A stretch of DNA of 64,000 bases from Candidatus Barnesiella excrementigallinarum. GTDB taxonomy: Bacteria > Bacteroidota > Bacteroidia > Bacteroidales > Barnesiellaceae. Where the stretch lies: assembly GCA_019114445.1 (NCBI GenBank), contig DXFL01000014.1:1-64000 (forward strand), read 5' to 3'. Positions 1-8,699 of the stretch are shown in pieces. The translations under genes were made by a program, and so were the position numbers. Every line of letters begins with the position of its first letter. Positions within the stretch are counted from its first letter, which is position 1. The notes beneath the pieces were generated by a model, which searched no databases, had not been told where the DNA came from, and saw only the letters and a program-made list of their open reading frames with translations.

Positions 1-191
1 CTTCCTGGGAAAGAGGACTGAATGAAAACACGAACGGGTTAATCCGACAATATATCCCCAAAGGATGTTCGTTTGACCGCTTCGACAAGACATATATCCG
101 ACAAGTTCAGTACAAAATTAATAGAAGACCCAGAGAAAAACTTCGGTTTGATTGTCCCGTAAGAGTATTTTTTGCTTCTTTGCATTTATAG
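1..191 (+). CDS. IS30-family transposase, C-terminal end (cut by window edge)
   Basis: An open frame from base 3 to the TAG at 189-191 encodes about 62 residues. It carries the IS30 C-terminal signature: SWERGLNENTNGLIRQY followed by IPKG and NRRPREKLRF. In this family the Glu of WERGxNENxNG is the last catalytic acid of the DDE triad and binds the metal used for strand transfer. Only the C-terminal part is inside the window, so whether the element is complete cannot be judged. The last residues look normal for the family. The right inverted repeat should lie within the next few tens of bases, but I could not identify it without the left end. Confidence 0.85.
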   Translation, partial: SWERGLNENTNGLIRQYIPKGCSFDRFDKTYIRQVQYKINRRPREKLRFDCPVRVFFASLHL

Positions 192-205
192 TTGCATTGG
201 TGACT

Positions 206-270
206 TTAATCCACGCACCTCGGCAAAACCAAGTATAACTTGTTTTTGCTCTCGGTTTGCACTATCTTTG
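206..270 (+). promoter_or_regulatory. Promoter of the pseudouridine synthase gene, inside a repeat-like cassette (copy A)
   Basis: CTTG (239-242), a 20-bp gap and TATCTTTG (263-270) match the Bacteroidetes -33/-7 promoter, 26 bp before the ATG at 297. Just upstream is an imperfect hairpin, GCAAAACCAAG/TATAA/CTTGTTTTTGC. The same kind of cassette (hairpin, then a TCTC/CTCTGC stretch, then CACTATCTTTG) recurs near 40.1 kb and 51.2 kb. Confidence 0.75.
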
Positions 271-296
271 CGGCAAAATTGCAAAAAAGGAATAAT

Positions 297-1241
297 ATGC
301 GTCAACCTTCCAATAAGCGATCTTTTCGCCGGTTTTCCGAGAAAGATATTAAATGTTTCAAGGTCGAGCACGACGATACGTTGCTCAACTATTTGATATC
401 GATTTTTGGCGATAAGAGCCGCACGACAGTCAAGTCATATCTCACTCACCGCCAAGTGGCGGTTAACGATATGCCCGTAACCCAATACGACACGATTTTA
501 CACGCTGGCGACAATTTGAAAATCAACTTCAAAAAGGGATTCAGCGTCTTTAAGCACAATCGGTTGCGCTTGGTTTACGAGGACGAGTATATTCTTGTGG
601 TCGACAAGGGGTATGGGTTGCTCTCGATGGGTACCGATCGGATAAAGACGGGTACGGCCTACAATATCCTCAGCGATTATGTGAAATCGCAGAACCCCGA
701 AAACAAGTTGTTTATCGTGCATCGGCTCGACCGCGATACGTCGGGGTTGATGATGTTTGCCAAGAGCAAGGGCATACAGGAACAACTGCAACACAATTGG
801 CATAATATCGTGCTGGAACGTAAATATGTGGCGGTTGTCGAGGGTTATGTGGAACAGCCGGAGGGTATGGTCCGTTCTTATTTGGCCGAGAATTCGGCAT
901 TTCAAGTCTATTCGACCGACAATCCCGAAGAGGGACAGTTGGCGATTACCCGCTACAAAGTATTGGGTGGGAACAAACATTTTTCGTTGGTCGAGCTCAA
1001 TTTGGCTACCGGGCGTAAAAATCAGATAAGGGTTCATATGCACGATTTGGGCCATAGTATTGCCGGCGACCGTAAGTATGGAGCGCACGGCAGTCCGTTG
1101 GGGCGGGTGGCTTTGCACGCTTATAAATTGCGATTTGCCCATCCGGTGACCCATAGGGAAATGAATTTCGAGACCCCCATACCGCCCCGTTTCTTGTCGC
1201 TTACGGCCGGAGGTGCCGGAAGCGGTTCTGCCGAAAAATAG
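297..1241 (+). CDS. RluA-family 23S rRNA/tRNA pseudouridine synthase
   Basis: The protein (314 aa) isomerises uridine to pseudouridine in structured RNA. It has an N-terminal S4-type RNA-binding region (about residues 24-82) and a pseudouridine synthase domain containing HRLDRDTSGLM, where Asp145 is the expected catalytic nucleophile. A later ATGRKNQIRVHM block matches the conserved RluA-type C-terminal motif. The frame is open further upstream, but ATG 297 is chosen because it follows an AAAAGGA ribosome site and lies just after a good promoter. The target base cannot be told from sequence: RluA, RluC and RluD paralogues differ subtly. The gene is monocistronic, since pheT has its own promoter. 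Confidence 0.88.
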   Translation: MRQPSNKRSFRRFSEKDIKCFKVEHDDTLLNYLISIFGDKSRTTVKSYLTHRQVAVNDMPVTQYDTILHAGDNLKINFKKGFSVFKHNRLRLVYEDEYILVVDKGYGLLSMGTDRIKTGTAYNILSDYVKSQNPENKLFIVHRLDRDTSGLMMFAKSKGIQEQLQHNWHNIVLERKYVAVVEGYVEQPEGMVRSYLAENSAFQVYSTDNPEEGQLAITRYKVLGGNKHFSLVELNLATGRKNQIRVHMHDLGHSIAGDRKYGAHGSPLGRVALHAYKLRFAHPVTHREMNFETPIPPRFLSLTAGGAGSGSAEK

Positions 1242-1270
1242 GATTCTCCTCTTTTTTAGTAAGAGACAGA

Positions 1271-1302
1271 TTGGCATTTTAAACAGTTTCTTTGTAACTT
1301 TG
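1271..1302 (+). promoter_or_regulatory. Promoter of pheT
   Basis: TTG (1271-1273), 21 bp, then TAACTTTG (1295-1302), a full match to the Bacteroidetes TAnnTTTG -7 box. The 5' leader of about 70 nt ends at the pheT ATG (1378). Confidence 0.65.
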
Positions 1303-1377
1303 GCAAAATTTTTCTTGGGACACCTTGTTTGGGGTGTCGCAAGGTCTTTGTTTGAAAGAAGATAAAATAGGTTCATT

Positions 1378-3837
1378 ATGAATATTTCGTATAATTGGTT
1401 GAAAGATTATGTCAATTTTGACCTTTCACCCGAGGAGCTTTCCGATGCTCTCACCTCTATCGGTTTGGAAACCGGAAGCGTAGAGGAGGTACAAACGATA
1501 AAAGGTGGGCTTGAAGGTTTGGTTATCGGTAAAGTCCTCACGTGTGTAGAACACCCCAATTCGGATCACCTGCATATTACCACTGTCGATTTGGGTGAAG
1601 CCGAGCCGTCGCAAATCGTGTGCGGAGCCGCCAATGTCGCTGCTGGGCAGTATGTGGTGGTGGCTACGCTGGGTACGGTGCTGTATAGCGGCGACGAAAG
1701 TTTTACGATCAAGAAATCGAAGATTCGCGGCGTAGAGTCGTTCGGTATGATTTGTGCCGAGGACGAGATTGGAATAGGGACTTCGCACGACGGGATTATT
1801 GTGTTGCCCGAACCTGTTAAACCCGGTACGCCCGCCAAAGAATATTACAATATCAAAAGCGACTATGTCCTCGAAGTAGATATTACCCCCAACCGTATCG
1901 ATGCCGCCTCGCATTATGGTGTGGCTCGTGACTTGGCCGCTTATTTGGCCCAGCGGGGACACAACGGCGGTTTGCACCGCCCGTCGGTCGACGGTTTCGC
2001 CATCGACCGTAAAGAGGGTGGTATTGCTGTCGAGGTGGCGAATCACGAGGCTTGTATCCGATACAGCGGGGTAACGGTGCGCCACGTGAAAGTGGCCGAG
2101 AGCCCCGACTGGTTGAAGCAGCGGCTGTCGGCCATTGGTTTACGGCCTATCAACAACGTTGTCGACATTACCAACTATTTGCTTCACGCAACGGGACAAC
2201 CGTTGCATTGCTTCGACCTCAATCGTATCGAGGGCGGGAAAGTGGTAGTGAAGCCCGCTGCCGAGGGTGAGAAATTTGTAACGCTCGATGAGGTGGAGCG
2301 TACGCTCACGGCTCGTGATTTGATGATTTGCAACGAAAAGGAGCCGATGTGTATTGCCGGAGTATTCGGTGGCTTGAAATCGGGAGTAACCGACGAGACA
2401 ACCGATATTTTCCTCGAATCGGCTTGCTTTAATCCCACATGGGTGCGTAAAACTGCCCGTCGGCAAGGATTGAATACCGACTCCTCTTTCCGTTTCGAGC
2501 GGGGCGTCGATCCCAACGATACGCTGTATGCCCTCAAACGGGCTGCTATGCTGGTGAAAGAGTTGGCCGGCGGTGAGATTTGCGGCGACGTAGTGGATAT
2601 TTATCCGGCTCCGGTAGCTCCGTTCCCGGTAACTCTGACGTATGAAAAAATCGATACGCTCATTGGCAAGCATATACCTGCCGAGACGGTAAAGAGCATA
2701 TTGAACAGCCTCGAAATACAAATAGTTTCCGAGACCGACAAAGAGCTCTCTTTGTTGGTGCCTACCTATCGGGTAGATGTGCAACGCGATGTCGATGTGA
2801 TAGAAGATTTACTCCGTATTTACGGCTATAACCATGTCGAAATATCCGATCGTGTACATTCGAGCCTTTCGTACAAAACCGTGACAGACCAAAGCCACCA
2901 GTTACTCAACCTCGTGTCGGAGCAACTCACGGGTTGCGGTTTTAACGAAATTATGAACAATTCGCTCACTTGCGGCGCATACTACGACGATTTGCAGTGT
3001 TGGCCCCGGGCTCATTGCGTGACGCTGCTCAACCCGTTGAGCAACGATTTGAATGTGATGCGCCAAACCCTTTTGTTCGGCGGATTGGAAAGTATATCGC
3101 ACAATATTAACCGTCGTCGCGCCAACTTGCGTTTCTACGAGAATGGGAATTGCTATTATTTTAATCCCGAGGCACATAACGACGAAAAGATATTGTCGGG
3201 TTACTCCGAAGAGAAACATTTTGCCTTGTGGCTTACCGGTAATCGGGTAGAAGGCAGTTGGGCTCATGCCGATGAGAAGTCGTCGGTTTACGAAATGAAA
3301 GCCTATGTCGAGAATATATTTGCCCGCTTGGGTATTGCCGGCGACATCGTAGCAGTACAGATGAGCGACGAGATCTATTCGGCAGCACTCACATACAGTA
3401 ACCGGGGCGGGAAGGTGCTCGGTAAAATGGGGCTCGTATCGCACAAGATACTTAAACGTTTCGACATCGATGCCGAAGTCGCTTTTGCCGAATTGAATTG
3501 GGAGGCTTTGATGAAGATGGCCGCCAAACATACCGTGCTGTTCAGCGATCTGCCCAAGTTCCAAGCCGTGAAGCGCGATTTGGCGTTGCTGGTTGATGAT
3601 TCGGTGGCTTTTGCCGACATTGAAAAAGTTGCAAGAGAGAGTGAGCGCAAATTGCTCAAAGAGGTTTATCTTTTCGACGTGTATGAAGGCAAGAACCTCC
3701 CCGAAGGGAAAAAGTCTTATGCGGTTACCTTTATGTTGCAAGATGAGAACAAAACTCTCAACGACAAACAGATAGACGCTATTATGAATAAAATAATCTC
3801 CAATCTGCAACAGAAGTTGGAGGCTCAGTTGAGATGA
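1378..3837 (+). CDS. pheT: Phenylalanyl-tRNA synthetase beta subunit
   Basis: The 819-aa protein is the usual length for bacterial PheT. It forms the alpha2-beta2 enzyme that charges tRNA-Phe with phenylalanine in the cytoplasm. Visible parts are: an N-terminal NWLKDYV start; an OB-fold tRNA-binding (EMAP-like) domain at about 40-150 (VLTCVEHPNSDHLHITTVDLG); the B3/B4 editing region with PNRIDAASHYGVARDL and the INNVVDITNYLL block; a B5 domain; and a C-terminal FDX-ACB anticodon-binding domain ending near residue 815 (FPEGKK-like KNLPEGKKSYA). pheS is not adjacent, so the two subunits are encoded separately here. The next gene, yebC, starts 37 bp downstream and may be co-transcribed. Confidence 0.97.
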   Translation: MNISYNWLKDYVNFDLSPEELSDALTSIGLETGSVEEVQTIKGGLEGLVIGKVLTCVEHPNSDHLHITTVDLGEAEPSQIVCGAANVAAGQYVVVATLGTVLYSGDESFTIKKSKIRGVESFGMICAEDEIGIGTSHDGIIVLPEPVKPGTPAKEYYNIKSDYVLEVDITPNRIDAASHYGVARDLAAYLAQRGHNGGLHRPSVDGFAIDRKEGGIAVEVANHEACIRYSGVTVRHVKVAESPDWLKQRLSAIGLRPINNVVDITNYLLHATGQPLHCFDLNRIEGGKVVVKPAAEGEKFVTLDEVERTLTARDLMICNEKEPMCIAGVFGGLKSGVTDETTDIFLESACFNPTWVRKTARRQGLNTDSSFRFERGVDPNDTLYALKRAAMLVKELAGGEICGDVVDIYPAPVAPFPVTLTYEKIDTLIGKHIPAETVKSILNSLEIQIVSETDKELSLLVPTYRVDVQRDVDVIEDLLRIYGYNHVEISDRVHSSLSYKTVTDQSHQLLNLVSEQLTGCGFNEIMNNSLTCGAYYDDLQCWPRAHCVTLLNPLSNDLNVMRQTLLFGGLESISHNINRRRANLRFYENGNCYYFNPEAHNDEKILSGYSEEKHFALWLTGNRVEGSWAHADEKSSVYEMKAYVENIFARLGIAGDIVAVQMSDEIYSAALTYSNRGGKVLGKMGLVSHKILKRFDIDAEVAFAELNWEALMKMAAKHTVLFSDLPKFQAVKRDLALLVDDSVAFADIEKVARESERKLLKEVYLFDVYEGKNLPEGKKSYAVTFMLQDENKTLNDKQIDAIMNKIISNLQQKLEAQLR

Positions 3838-3874
3838 TTCAGTAAATAACAAAAAAAATAAAAGATAATATTCT

Positions 3875-4606
3875 ATGGGAAGAGCTTTTGAATATCGTAA
3901 AGCTAGAAAATTGAAACGTTGGGGCAATATGGCTCGGACGTTTACGAAAATTGGAAAAGAAATTTCTATTGCCGTTAAGGCCGGTGGCCCCGATCCCGAT
4001 GCCAACCCCCGTTTGCGTGTATTGGTACAAAATGCCAAAGCTGCCAATATGCCCAAAGAGAATGTAGAGCGTGCCATTAAAAAAGCATCGTCGAAAGAGG
4101 CCGGCGATTACAAGGAGGTGGTTTATGAAGGATACGGTCCTTTCGGTATAGCTATGGTTATCGAAACCGCTACCGATAACACCACCCGTACGGTGGCCAA
4201 TGTACGCAGTTATTTCAATAAGGCCGGTGGATCATTGGGTACGACCGGTAGCCTTTCGTTCTTGTTCGACCATAAGTGTGTGTTCCATATCAAACCCAAA
4301 GAGGGAGTGTCGGTAGAAGACCTCGAACTCGAAATGATCGACTACGGTGTCGATGAAGTGGAAGCCGACGAAGAGGAAATTGTACTCTATGGCGATTTTG
4401 CCGAGAACAACAATATTCAACATCACCTCGAAGAGGCCGGATATGAAATCATTAGCGCCGAGTTCGAACGTATTCCCAACGATGTGAAAGAGGTTACTCC
4501 CGAACAACGTGCCTCGATCGAAAAACTCATCGAGCGTTTCGAAGAGGACGAAGATGTGCAAAACGTATTCCACAATATGAAGGAAGACGATAGCGAAGAG
4601 GAATAG
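3875..4606 (+). CDS. yebC: YebC/PmpR (TACO1) family protein
   Basis: The protein (243 aa) begins MGRAFEYRKARK and continues RWGNMARTFTKIGKEI, the form typical of Bacteroidales YebC. Family members are three-domain cytoplasmic proteins. They were first described as DNA-binding regulators and more recently as helpers of translation at difficult (for example polyproline) sequences. GYGPFGIAMVIETATDN matches the central conserved block. The C-terminus is very acidic (EEDEDVQ, EDDSEEE). The gene lies 37 bp after pheT and is followed by a strong terminator, so the two probably form one transcription unit. Which role applies here is not visible in the sequence. Confidence 0.93.
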   Translation: MGRAFEYRKARKLKRWGNMARTFTKIGKEISIAVKAGGPDPDANPRLRVLVQNAKAANMPKENVERAIKKASSKEAGDYKEVVYEGYGPFGIAMVIETATDNTTRTVANVRSYFNKAGGSLGTTGSLSFLFDHKCVFHIKPKEGVSVEDLELEMIDYGVDEVEADEEEIVLYGDFAENNNIQHHLEEAGYEIISAEFERIPNDVKEVTPEQRASIEKLIERFEEDEDVQNVFHNMKEDDSEEE

Positions 4607-4633
4607 TAGATATTCGAAATAGTAGAAAAAAAG

Positions 4634-4668
4634 GGAGAGCTTGAATTTCAAACTCTCCTTTTTTTTTG
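4634..4668 (+). terminator. Rho-independent terminator after yebC
   Basis: GGAGAG...CTCTCC stem extended inward by TTGAA/TTCAA, with one mismatch, followed by ten T residues (4659-4668). Confidence 0.9.
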
Positions 4669-4738
4669 CTCTCAAAAAACGATAGCAATATGCGTTTTAC
4701 TTATCGGAAAAATGTTTCGGAGGTAGCAAAAATGGTTG

Positions 4739-5776
4739 CTATTCGGTCATTTCCCGGTAGATTTTCAGATAATCCTTTGCGGCGTTCTCCCACGAAAATT
4801 TGCCGGTATGGTTTTTTATTTTCTCGGCTCTTTCGGCTTCGTGGGTGTAATAGTCTTCGAGCCCTTTTTTAAACTCTTCCTGCATTTGTTCCCGATCGAA
4901 ATTCCTGTTGAAGTAATAGGCACAGTCCCCACCGATTTCGGGAAGGCACGTATGCTGTGAAAGGAAAACCGGCTTGCCGTAAGCCATAGCTTCGAGAACC
5001 GGTAAGCCGAACCCTTCGGCAATCGAGGGGAATACAAATGCCTTGCAATTTTTTAGATACCAATGTTTTACCCCTTCGTCGATAGGGCCTACGATTTTTA
5101 CTCGTTCTTCAACTCCGTATTTTCGGGCCTCTTCGAGTATGACATCGACGTAGTCCGATTTGTTTCCGGCAATAACCAGTTCGAGATTATTCCCTCTCAG
5201 CAAGCACGGGAGGACATGAAAATTTTTCTTGGGCAATACCGTAGCTACCGAGAAGATAAAATCTCCGGCCGGTAAGCTGTCGGGCTGTGTGATCTCTCCG
5301 CGATATATGTTGCAGCCGTTGTATATGACATCGATTTTTTTGTCGCCTACATCGATGTGATGGATTAAATCGTTCTTGGTAAATTCCGATATGGCGACGA
5401 TTCTATCGGCTCGGTTTACCAGCCGCTGCATTTTGGCGATATATTTCTTTTGCTTGTGATCGCTTTTCTCGTAAAGGAAATTCAAGTCGTGAACCGTAAG
5501 CAATACTTTGCCGTTACAAGGCACGTAATGGGCCAGTTGGAATGTCGTGTGCCATAATTTGCATTTGGCCGGGCTTACGACCGCAATTTTGTCGAATAGA
5601 TTTTTTTTCTTGTAATAAAAATCCTTTCCCCATCGACCTGCGTAAATGGGCGGGACATAAAATCCTAAATCCATAGCTCCGCGATTCTCTTTTATGATAG
5701 CCTTTACAAGCATATCGCAGAAGAAAAACAGCCCGGTATTGGGGTATTTCATTTTTTCACAATCGATAATAATCAT
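4739..5776 (-). CDS. GT4 (GT-B fold) glycosyltransferase
   Basis: The 345-aa protein belongs to the group 1/GT4 retaining glycosyltransferases. HDLNFLYEKS and AISEFTKNDL are typical of the N-terminal half. The C-terminal donor-binding domain carries VLPKKNF, AGNKSD and PSIAEGFGLPVLEAMAYGKPV, which contains the EX7E motif. No signal peptide or membrane segment is seen, so it should be cytoplasmic, acting on a lipid-linked or nucleotide-sugar substrate for capsule, LPS or protein glycan synthesis. It is divergent from another GT4 gene. The sugar specificity cannot be read from sequence. Confidence 0.9.
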   Translation of the reverse strand: MIIIDCEKMKYPNTGLFFFCDMLVKAIIKENRGAMDLGFYVPPIYAGRWGKDFYYKKKNLFDKIAVVSPAKCKLWHTTFQLAHYVPCNGKVLLTVHDLNFLYEKSDHKQKKYIAKMQRLVNRADRIVAISEFTKNDLIHHIDVGDKKIDVIYNGCNIYRGEITQPDSLPAGDFIFSVATVLPKKNFHVLPCLLRGNNLELVIAGNKSDYVDVILEEARKYGVEERVKIVGPIDEGVKHWYLKNCKAFVFPSIAEGFGLPVLEAMAYGKPVFLSQHTCLPEIGGDCAYYFNRNFDREQMQEEFKKGLEDYYTHEAERAEKIKNHTGKFSWENAAKDYLKIYREMTE

Positions 5777-5801
5777 GGCATACGGTATTAAATGCTTGGT
5801 A

Positions 5802-5833
5802 CAAAAATAATATTTATGTCAATCTTCGGCAAA
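5802..5833 (-). promoter_or_regulatory. Promoter of the minus-strand glycosyltransferase
   Basis: Read on the minus strand: TTTG (5830-5833), 20 bp, TATTTTTG (5802-5809). This is a complete match to the Bacteroidetes housekeeping promoter, 25 bp from the start codon. Confidence 0.75.
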
Positions 5834-5867
5834 TAAATATTAATGCCGCCTAAAAATAAAAAGAAGA

Positions 5868-5900
5868 TTGTCTAACTCTTGAACATTTAGCCTATCTTTG
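5868..5900 (+). promoter_or_regulatory. Promoter of the plus-strand glycosyltransferase, nearly leaderless
   Basis: TATCTTTG at 5893-5900 is a perfect -7 box. The -33 is only TTG at 5868-5870, with a 22-bp gap. The ATG lies at 5909, only 8 bp after the -7 box, so the mRNA should have almost no 5' leader. Confidence 0.65.
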
Positions 5901-5908
5901 TCGCAAAG

Positions 5909-7093
5909 ATGAATACCCATATTGCATTTTTCCATGAATACTTCCCTAAGGGAGGTGCGGAGCGAGTTACTTTGGATATTTGTGAGTATCTTATCACAAA
6001 AGGATATACTATTTATTTGTTTACAAAGGAATATTATGCGGATAAACTTCCTGTAAATTCGTCGTTTCATAAAGATGTCGAGGTTTTTATCCTTCCCGAT
6101 TCGGACAATACCAATAGTAGCGTAAATGCCAAATACATAGCCGAAAAAACGAGAGAGTTTAATATCGGGGTTTTAATTATCCAAGCTTATGTATTGGAAT
6201 CGATAAATAAGATAAGGTTCCATAACGATAGTTTGAAGATTATTTATTGTAATCATGGTATGCCTTTTTGGGAGATAGACGACAAGATTGCAAGAAAAAA
6301 GGAGAATGCGAAGTTGTCTGTTTCGAAAGCTCTGCAATATTATTTGATTGATATTCATAAGGTATACACTTTCAAAACATACTATAAACGCATTTACAGA
6401 GCGTATAAAAAACTTTATGACGAGGTTGATTTTTATGTAACCCTATGCGAGGGGTATTCAGCTCAAATTAAGGATAAACTTCGGTTGAACGATACTCGTA
6501 AGTTATTTGCTATAAATAATTCGGAGAAGCCGGTTCGGAATATTGCCTTCGATAAAGAAAATATTGTCTTGTTTATGGGGCGGTTGTCCTATGCCGATAA
6601 AAGGGTTGATAGGCTTATTGATATATGGGATATGTTGAAGGATAAGACCGATGGCTGGAATTTGGTTATAGTGGGAGAAGGTCCTGAAAAGAGCAACTTA
6701 GAAAAACAAGTACAAAAATTGCATTTGGAGAATGTGAAATTTGCCGGTTTTTGCAACGAACCGAAAAAATATTACGATAAGGCATCGATTCTTTGCATGA
6801 CCTCTTCTTTTGAGGGATGGGGGCTTGTTTTGACCGAAGCACAGGCCAATGGAGTTGTACCAATGGCATTTGGTTGTTCGGAGGGTGTTAAAGAAATATT
6901 ATCTCCTAATGGTGTAAACGGTTTTGTGATTCCTCCGTTCGATTTGGACGCGTATGCCCGAACTTTGTTGTCTATTATGCGTGATGTCGAGACAAGGAAA
7001 AGAATCCAGAAAAATGCGATTGAAAAATCGAAGTCCTATTCGCCGGAAGTGATAGGCGAAAAATGGATTGCATTGTTGAATGCCATAAAATAG
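5909..7093 (+). CDS. GT4 (GT-B fold) glycosyltransferase
   Basis: The 394-aa protein starts with MNTHIAFFHEYFPKGGAERV, the usual N-terminal beta strand and glycine-rich loop of GT4 enzymes. This supports ATG 5909 although no leader or ribosome site precedes it. The C-terminal half contains FMGRLSYADKRVDRLI, VGEGPEK and SSFEGWGLVLTEAQANG, with the EX7E donor-binding motif. It is predicted to be cytoplasmic and to transfer a sugar from a nucleotide donor. The gene is clearly more AT-rich than its neighbours and uses far fewer TCG and CCG codons, which suggests later acquisition. It is divergent from the other GT4 gene and convergent with the LRR gene. Confidence 0.9.
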   Translation: MNTHIAFFHEYFPKGGAERVTLDICEYLITKGYTIYLFTKEYYADKLPVNSSFHKDVEVFILPDSDNTNSSVNAKYIAEKTREFNIGVLIIQAYVLESINKIRFHNDSLKIIYCNHGMPFWEIDDKIARKKENAKLSVSKALQYYLIDIHKVYTFKTYYKRIYRAYKKLYDEVDFYVTLCEGYSAQIKDKLRLNDTRKLFAINNSEKPVRNIAFDKENIVLFMGRLSYADKRVDRLIDIWDMLKDKTDGWNLVIVGEGPEKSNLEKQVQKLHLENVKFAGFCNEPKKYYDKASILCMTSSFEGWGLVLTEAQANGVVPMAFGCSEGVKEILSPNGVNGFVIPPFDLDAYARTLLSIMRDVETRKRIQKNAIEKSKSYSPEVIGEKWIALLNAIK

Positions 7094-7163
7094 CCGCGTA
7101 ACGTAAGTGGTGTGATCGAGGGGTTGTTTAATTCCTTCCCCACCCAATAGCCACCTTTCTAAT

Positions 7164-8231
7164 TTATTCTACATAGATGGTGAACTCACTCCAATAGAGG
7201 GCTGTATTGTAGCTTTTTCGGGCACGCTCCGACGGAACGACTACGCGGCAAGCCTTGCGGTTTACACTGCGGAATGTCCCTTCCCCGATTTGTGGAGGGG
7301 TGTTGTTTTGGGAGTGTATCTCGACGAGGTTTTTACAACCGTCGAACGCATAATTGCCGATTGCAGTGAGTTTGCTGTGCAGGGTGATGGTGGTGAGGCT
7401 CAGGCAGCCGGCAAAGGTTTGATATTCGATTCGGGTGAGGCTGGTTGGCCATGAAATATCGGTTAACTCTATGCAATCTTCGAATGCGGCTATTCCTACA
7501 TACACTACCGTCGAGGGTATGCGAATGGCCCGTAACCGGCTGCACCCCGAGAATGCCTTGTATCCTATTTGTCGGATATTGTAGGGGATATTTATTTCGG
7601 CAAGGCTTGCGCACCGGTAGAATGTATATTCGTCTATGGTTGTGAGCGTGGACGGGATATTTATGAGGAGTAAACTTTTGCAGCCCGAGAAGGCATATTT
7701 GCCGAGGTGCCGCAGAGAAGCGGGGAGGTCTATATCGTGCAGGTTTTCGCAGCCGGCAAAGGCATAGGGGCTTATGGAGATAAGGGTCGAGGGTAAGTAG
7801 AGCGATTGTAGCCGTTCGCACCATCGGAATGCCGAATCTCCTATCGAATCGAGCGACGAGGGTAGTATGGCCGATTCTAATCTCTTGTGGCTCGAAAAGG
7901 CGTTTGGGGGGAGGTGGTTGTTGGGGAGTATGGCTTTTTCTAAATTTAACTCTCGGAGTTCGGGCATTTGGCGTATGTAGGCGATGTCGTCGCCGTTTAA
8001 ATACCCTTCTATCGTTAACGTCGTAACCTTCTCTCGTTGGTTAGGAGGAACGATTTCGGCGAGCGAGCCCGGTTCGGTTACGATCACGGTCGAGCGATAT
8101 GCCGGTTCATGGTCGCCGCGCGAGCACGCGACAATCAATTCCGTTGCAAGGACGACGATTGCCAATTGAAACACGCGGTTGTATACAGATGAAAAAGTGT
8201 TGATTCCCAGCTTATTATTCGAACTCCTCAT
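7164..8231 (-). CDS. BspA-like leucine-rich-repeat surface lipoprotein
   Basis: The 355-aa protein has a lipoprotein signal ending in ELIVAC, followed by SRGDHEP, and then a run of LRR_5 (BspA-type) repeats. Repeat cores include SIGDSAFRWCERLQSLYLP, SISPYAFAGCENLHDIDLP, HLGKYAFSGCKSLLLINIP and similar units to about residue 325. The frame is open upstream to 8396, but ATG 8231 is chosen because it gives the lipoprotein signal directly. This start overlaps the end of the DUF695-like gene by 17 bp, so translation is probably coupled. BspA-like proteins in this phylum are surface-exposed and often bind host or bacterial ligands. The ligand here is unknown. Confidence 0.82.
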   Translation of the reverse strand: MRSSNNKLGINTFSSVYNRVFQLAIVVLATELIVACSRGDHEPAYRSTVIVTEPGSLAEIVPPNQREKVTTLTIEGYLNGDDIAYIRQMPELRELNLEKAILPNNHLPPNAFSSHKRLESAILPSSLDSIGDSAFRWCERLQSLYLPSTLISISPYAFAGCENLHDIDLPASLRHLGKYAFSGCKSLLLINIPSTLTTIDEYTFYRCASLAEINIPYNIRQIGYKAFSGCSRLRAIRIPSTVVYVGIAAFEDCIELTDISWPTSLTRIEYQTFAGCLSLTTITLHSKLTAIGNYAFDGCKNLVEIHSQNNTPPQIGEGTFRSVNRKACRVVVPSERARKSYNTALYWSEFTIYVE

Positions 8232-8667
8232 CGTTGTCTTGCCCTCGTAATTCGCACATCTCTTTGTATTCGTTCCATTCGGGATCTTTCTCGGTGTAAA
8301 TAGAGAGGGGCAGGGTTTCGAAGGGTGCAAGCGCTTCGTTGAGTGTACGGCCGAACGCGGGAATATTGCGAGTATAGAATACCCACGTACGCTCACCGTC
8401 GCCGGTATAGATTCCGGTAAAGATAGCCAGTTTGTCCTTCTCCATAGCTCGTTTCAAGGCAGTTTGCGCCTCTTCCATCAATTTCCCGGTCGTTTCGTCG
8501 GGCATACCCTTGCTGTCACCTTCGTACCGCCAGGTAATTTCTACGCGTTCTTTGAATTTCCCCGATTCGATAAAAGGTTCGATTTCGGTCCGTCCCGAGA
8601 CGATAATCATGCGGTCGTTCTCTTCGGCTTCGGTGATGGCCGAAAACCATACGTCACCTAATTTCAT
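8215..8667 (-). CDS. DUF695-like cytosolic protein
   Basis: The 150-aa protein has no signal peptide. Its GIYTGDGERTWVFYTRN and TEKDPEWNEYKEM blocks are what I associate with DUF695, a small alpha/beta family of unknown function found in Bacteroidetes. The assignment is from memory of the family pattern, not from a search. The C-terminus is acidic. It is the first gene of a two-gene unit with the LRR lipoprotein (17-bp overlap), although the two proteins should end up in different compartments. Confidence 0.6.
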   Translation of the reverse strand: MKLGDVWFSAITEAEENDRMIIVSGRTEIEPFIESGKFKERVEITWRYEGDSKGMPDETTGKLMEEAQTALKRAMEKDKLAIFTGIYTGDGERTWVFYTRNIPAFGRTLNEALAPFETLPLSIYTEKDPEWNEYKEMCELRGQDNDEEFE

Positions 8668-8691
8668 GGCTTGAAATTTTATTTATATTTA

Positions 8692-8699
8692 CAAATATA
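8692..8699 (-). promoter_or_regulatory. -7 box of the DUF695-like/LRR unit
   Basis: TATATTTG on the minus strand, 25 bp before the start codon. The -33 is weak: the nearest TTG is only 16 bp away. Confidence 0.5.
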
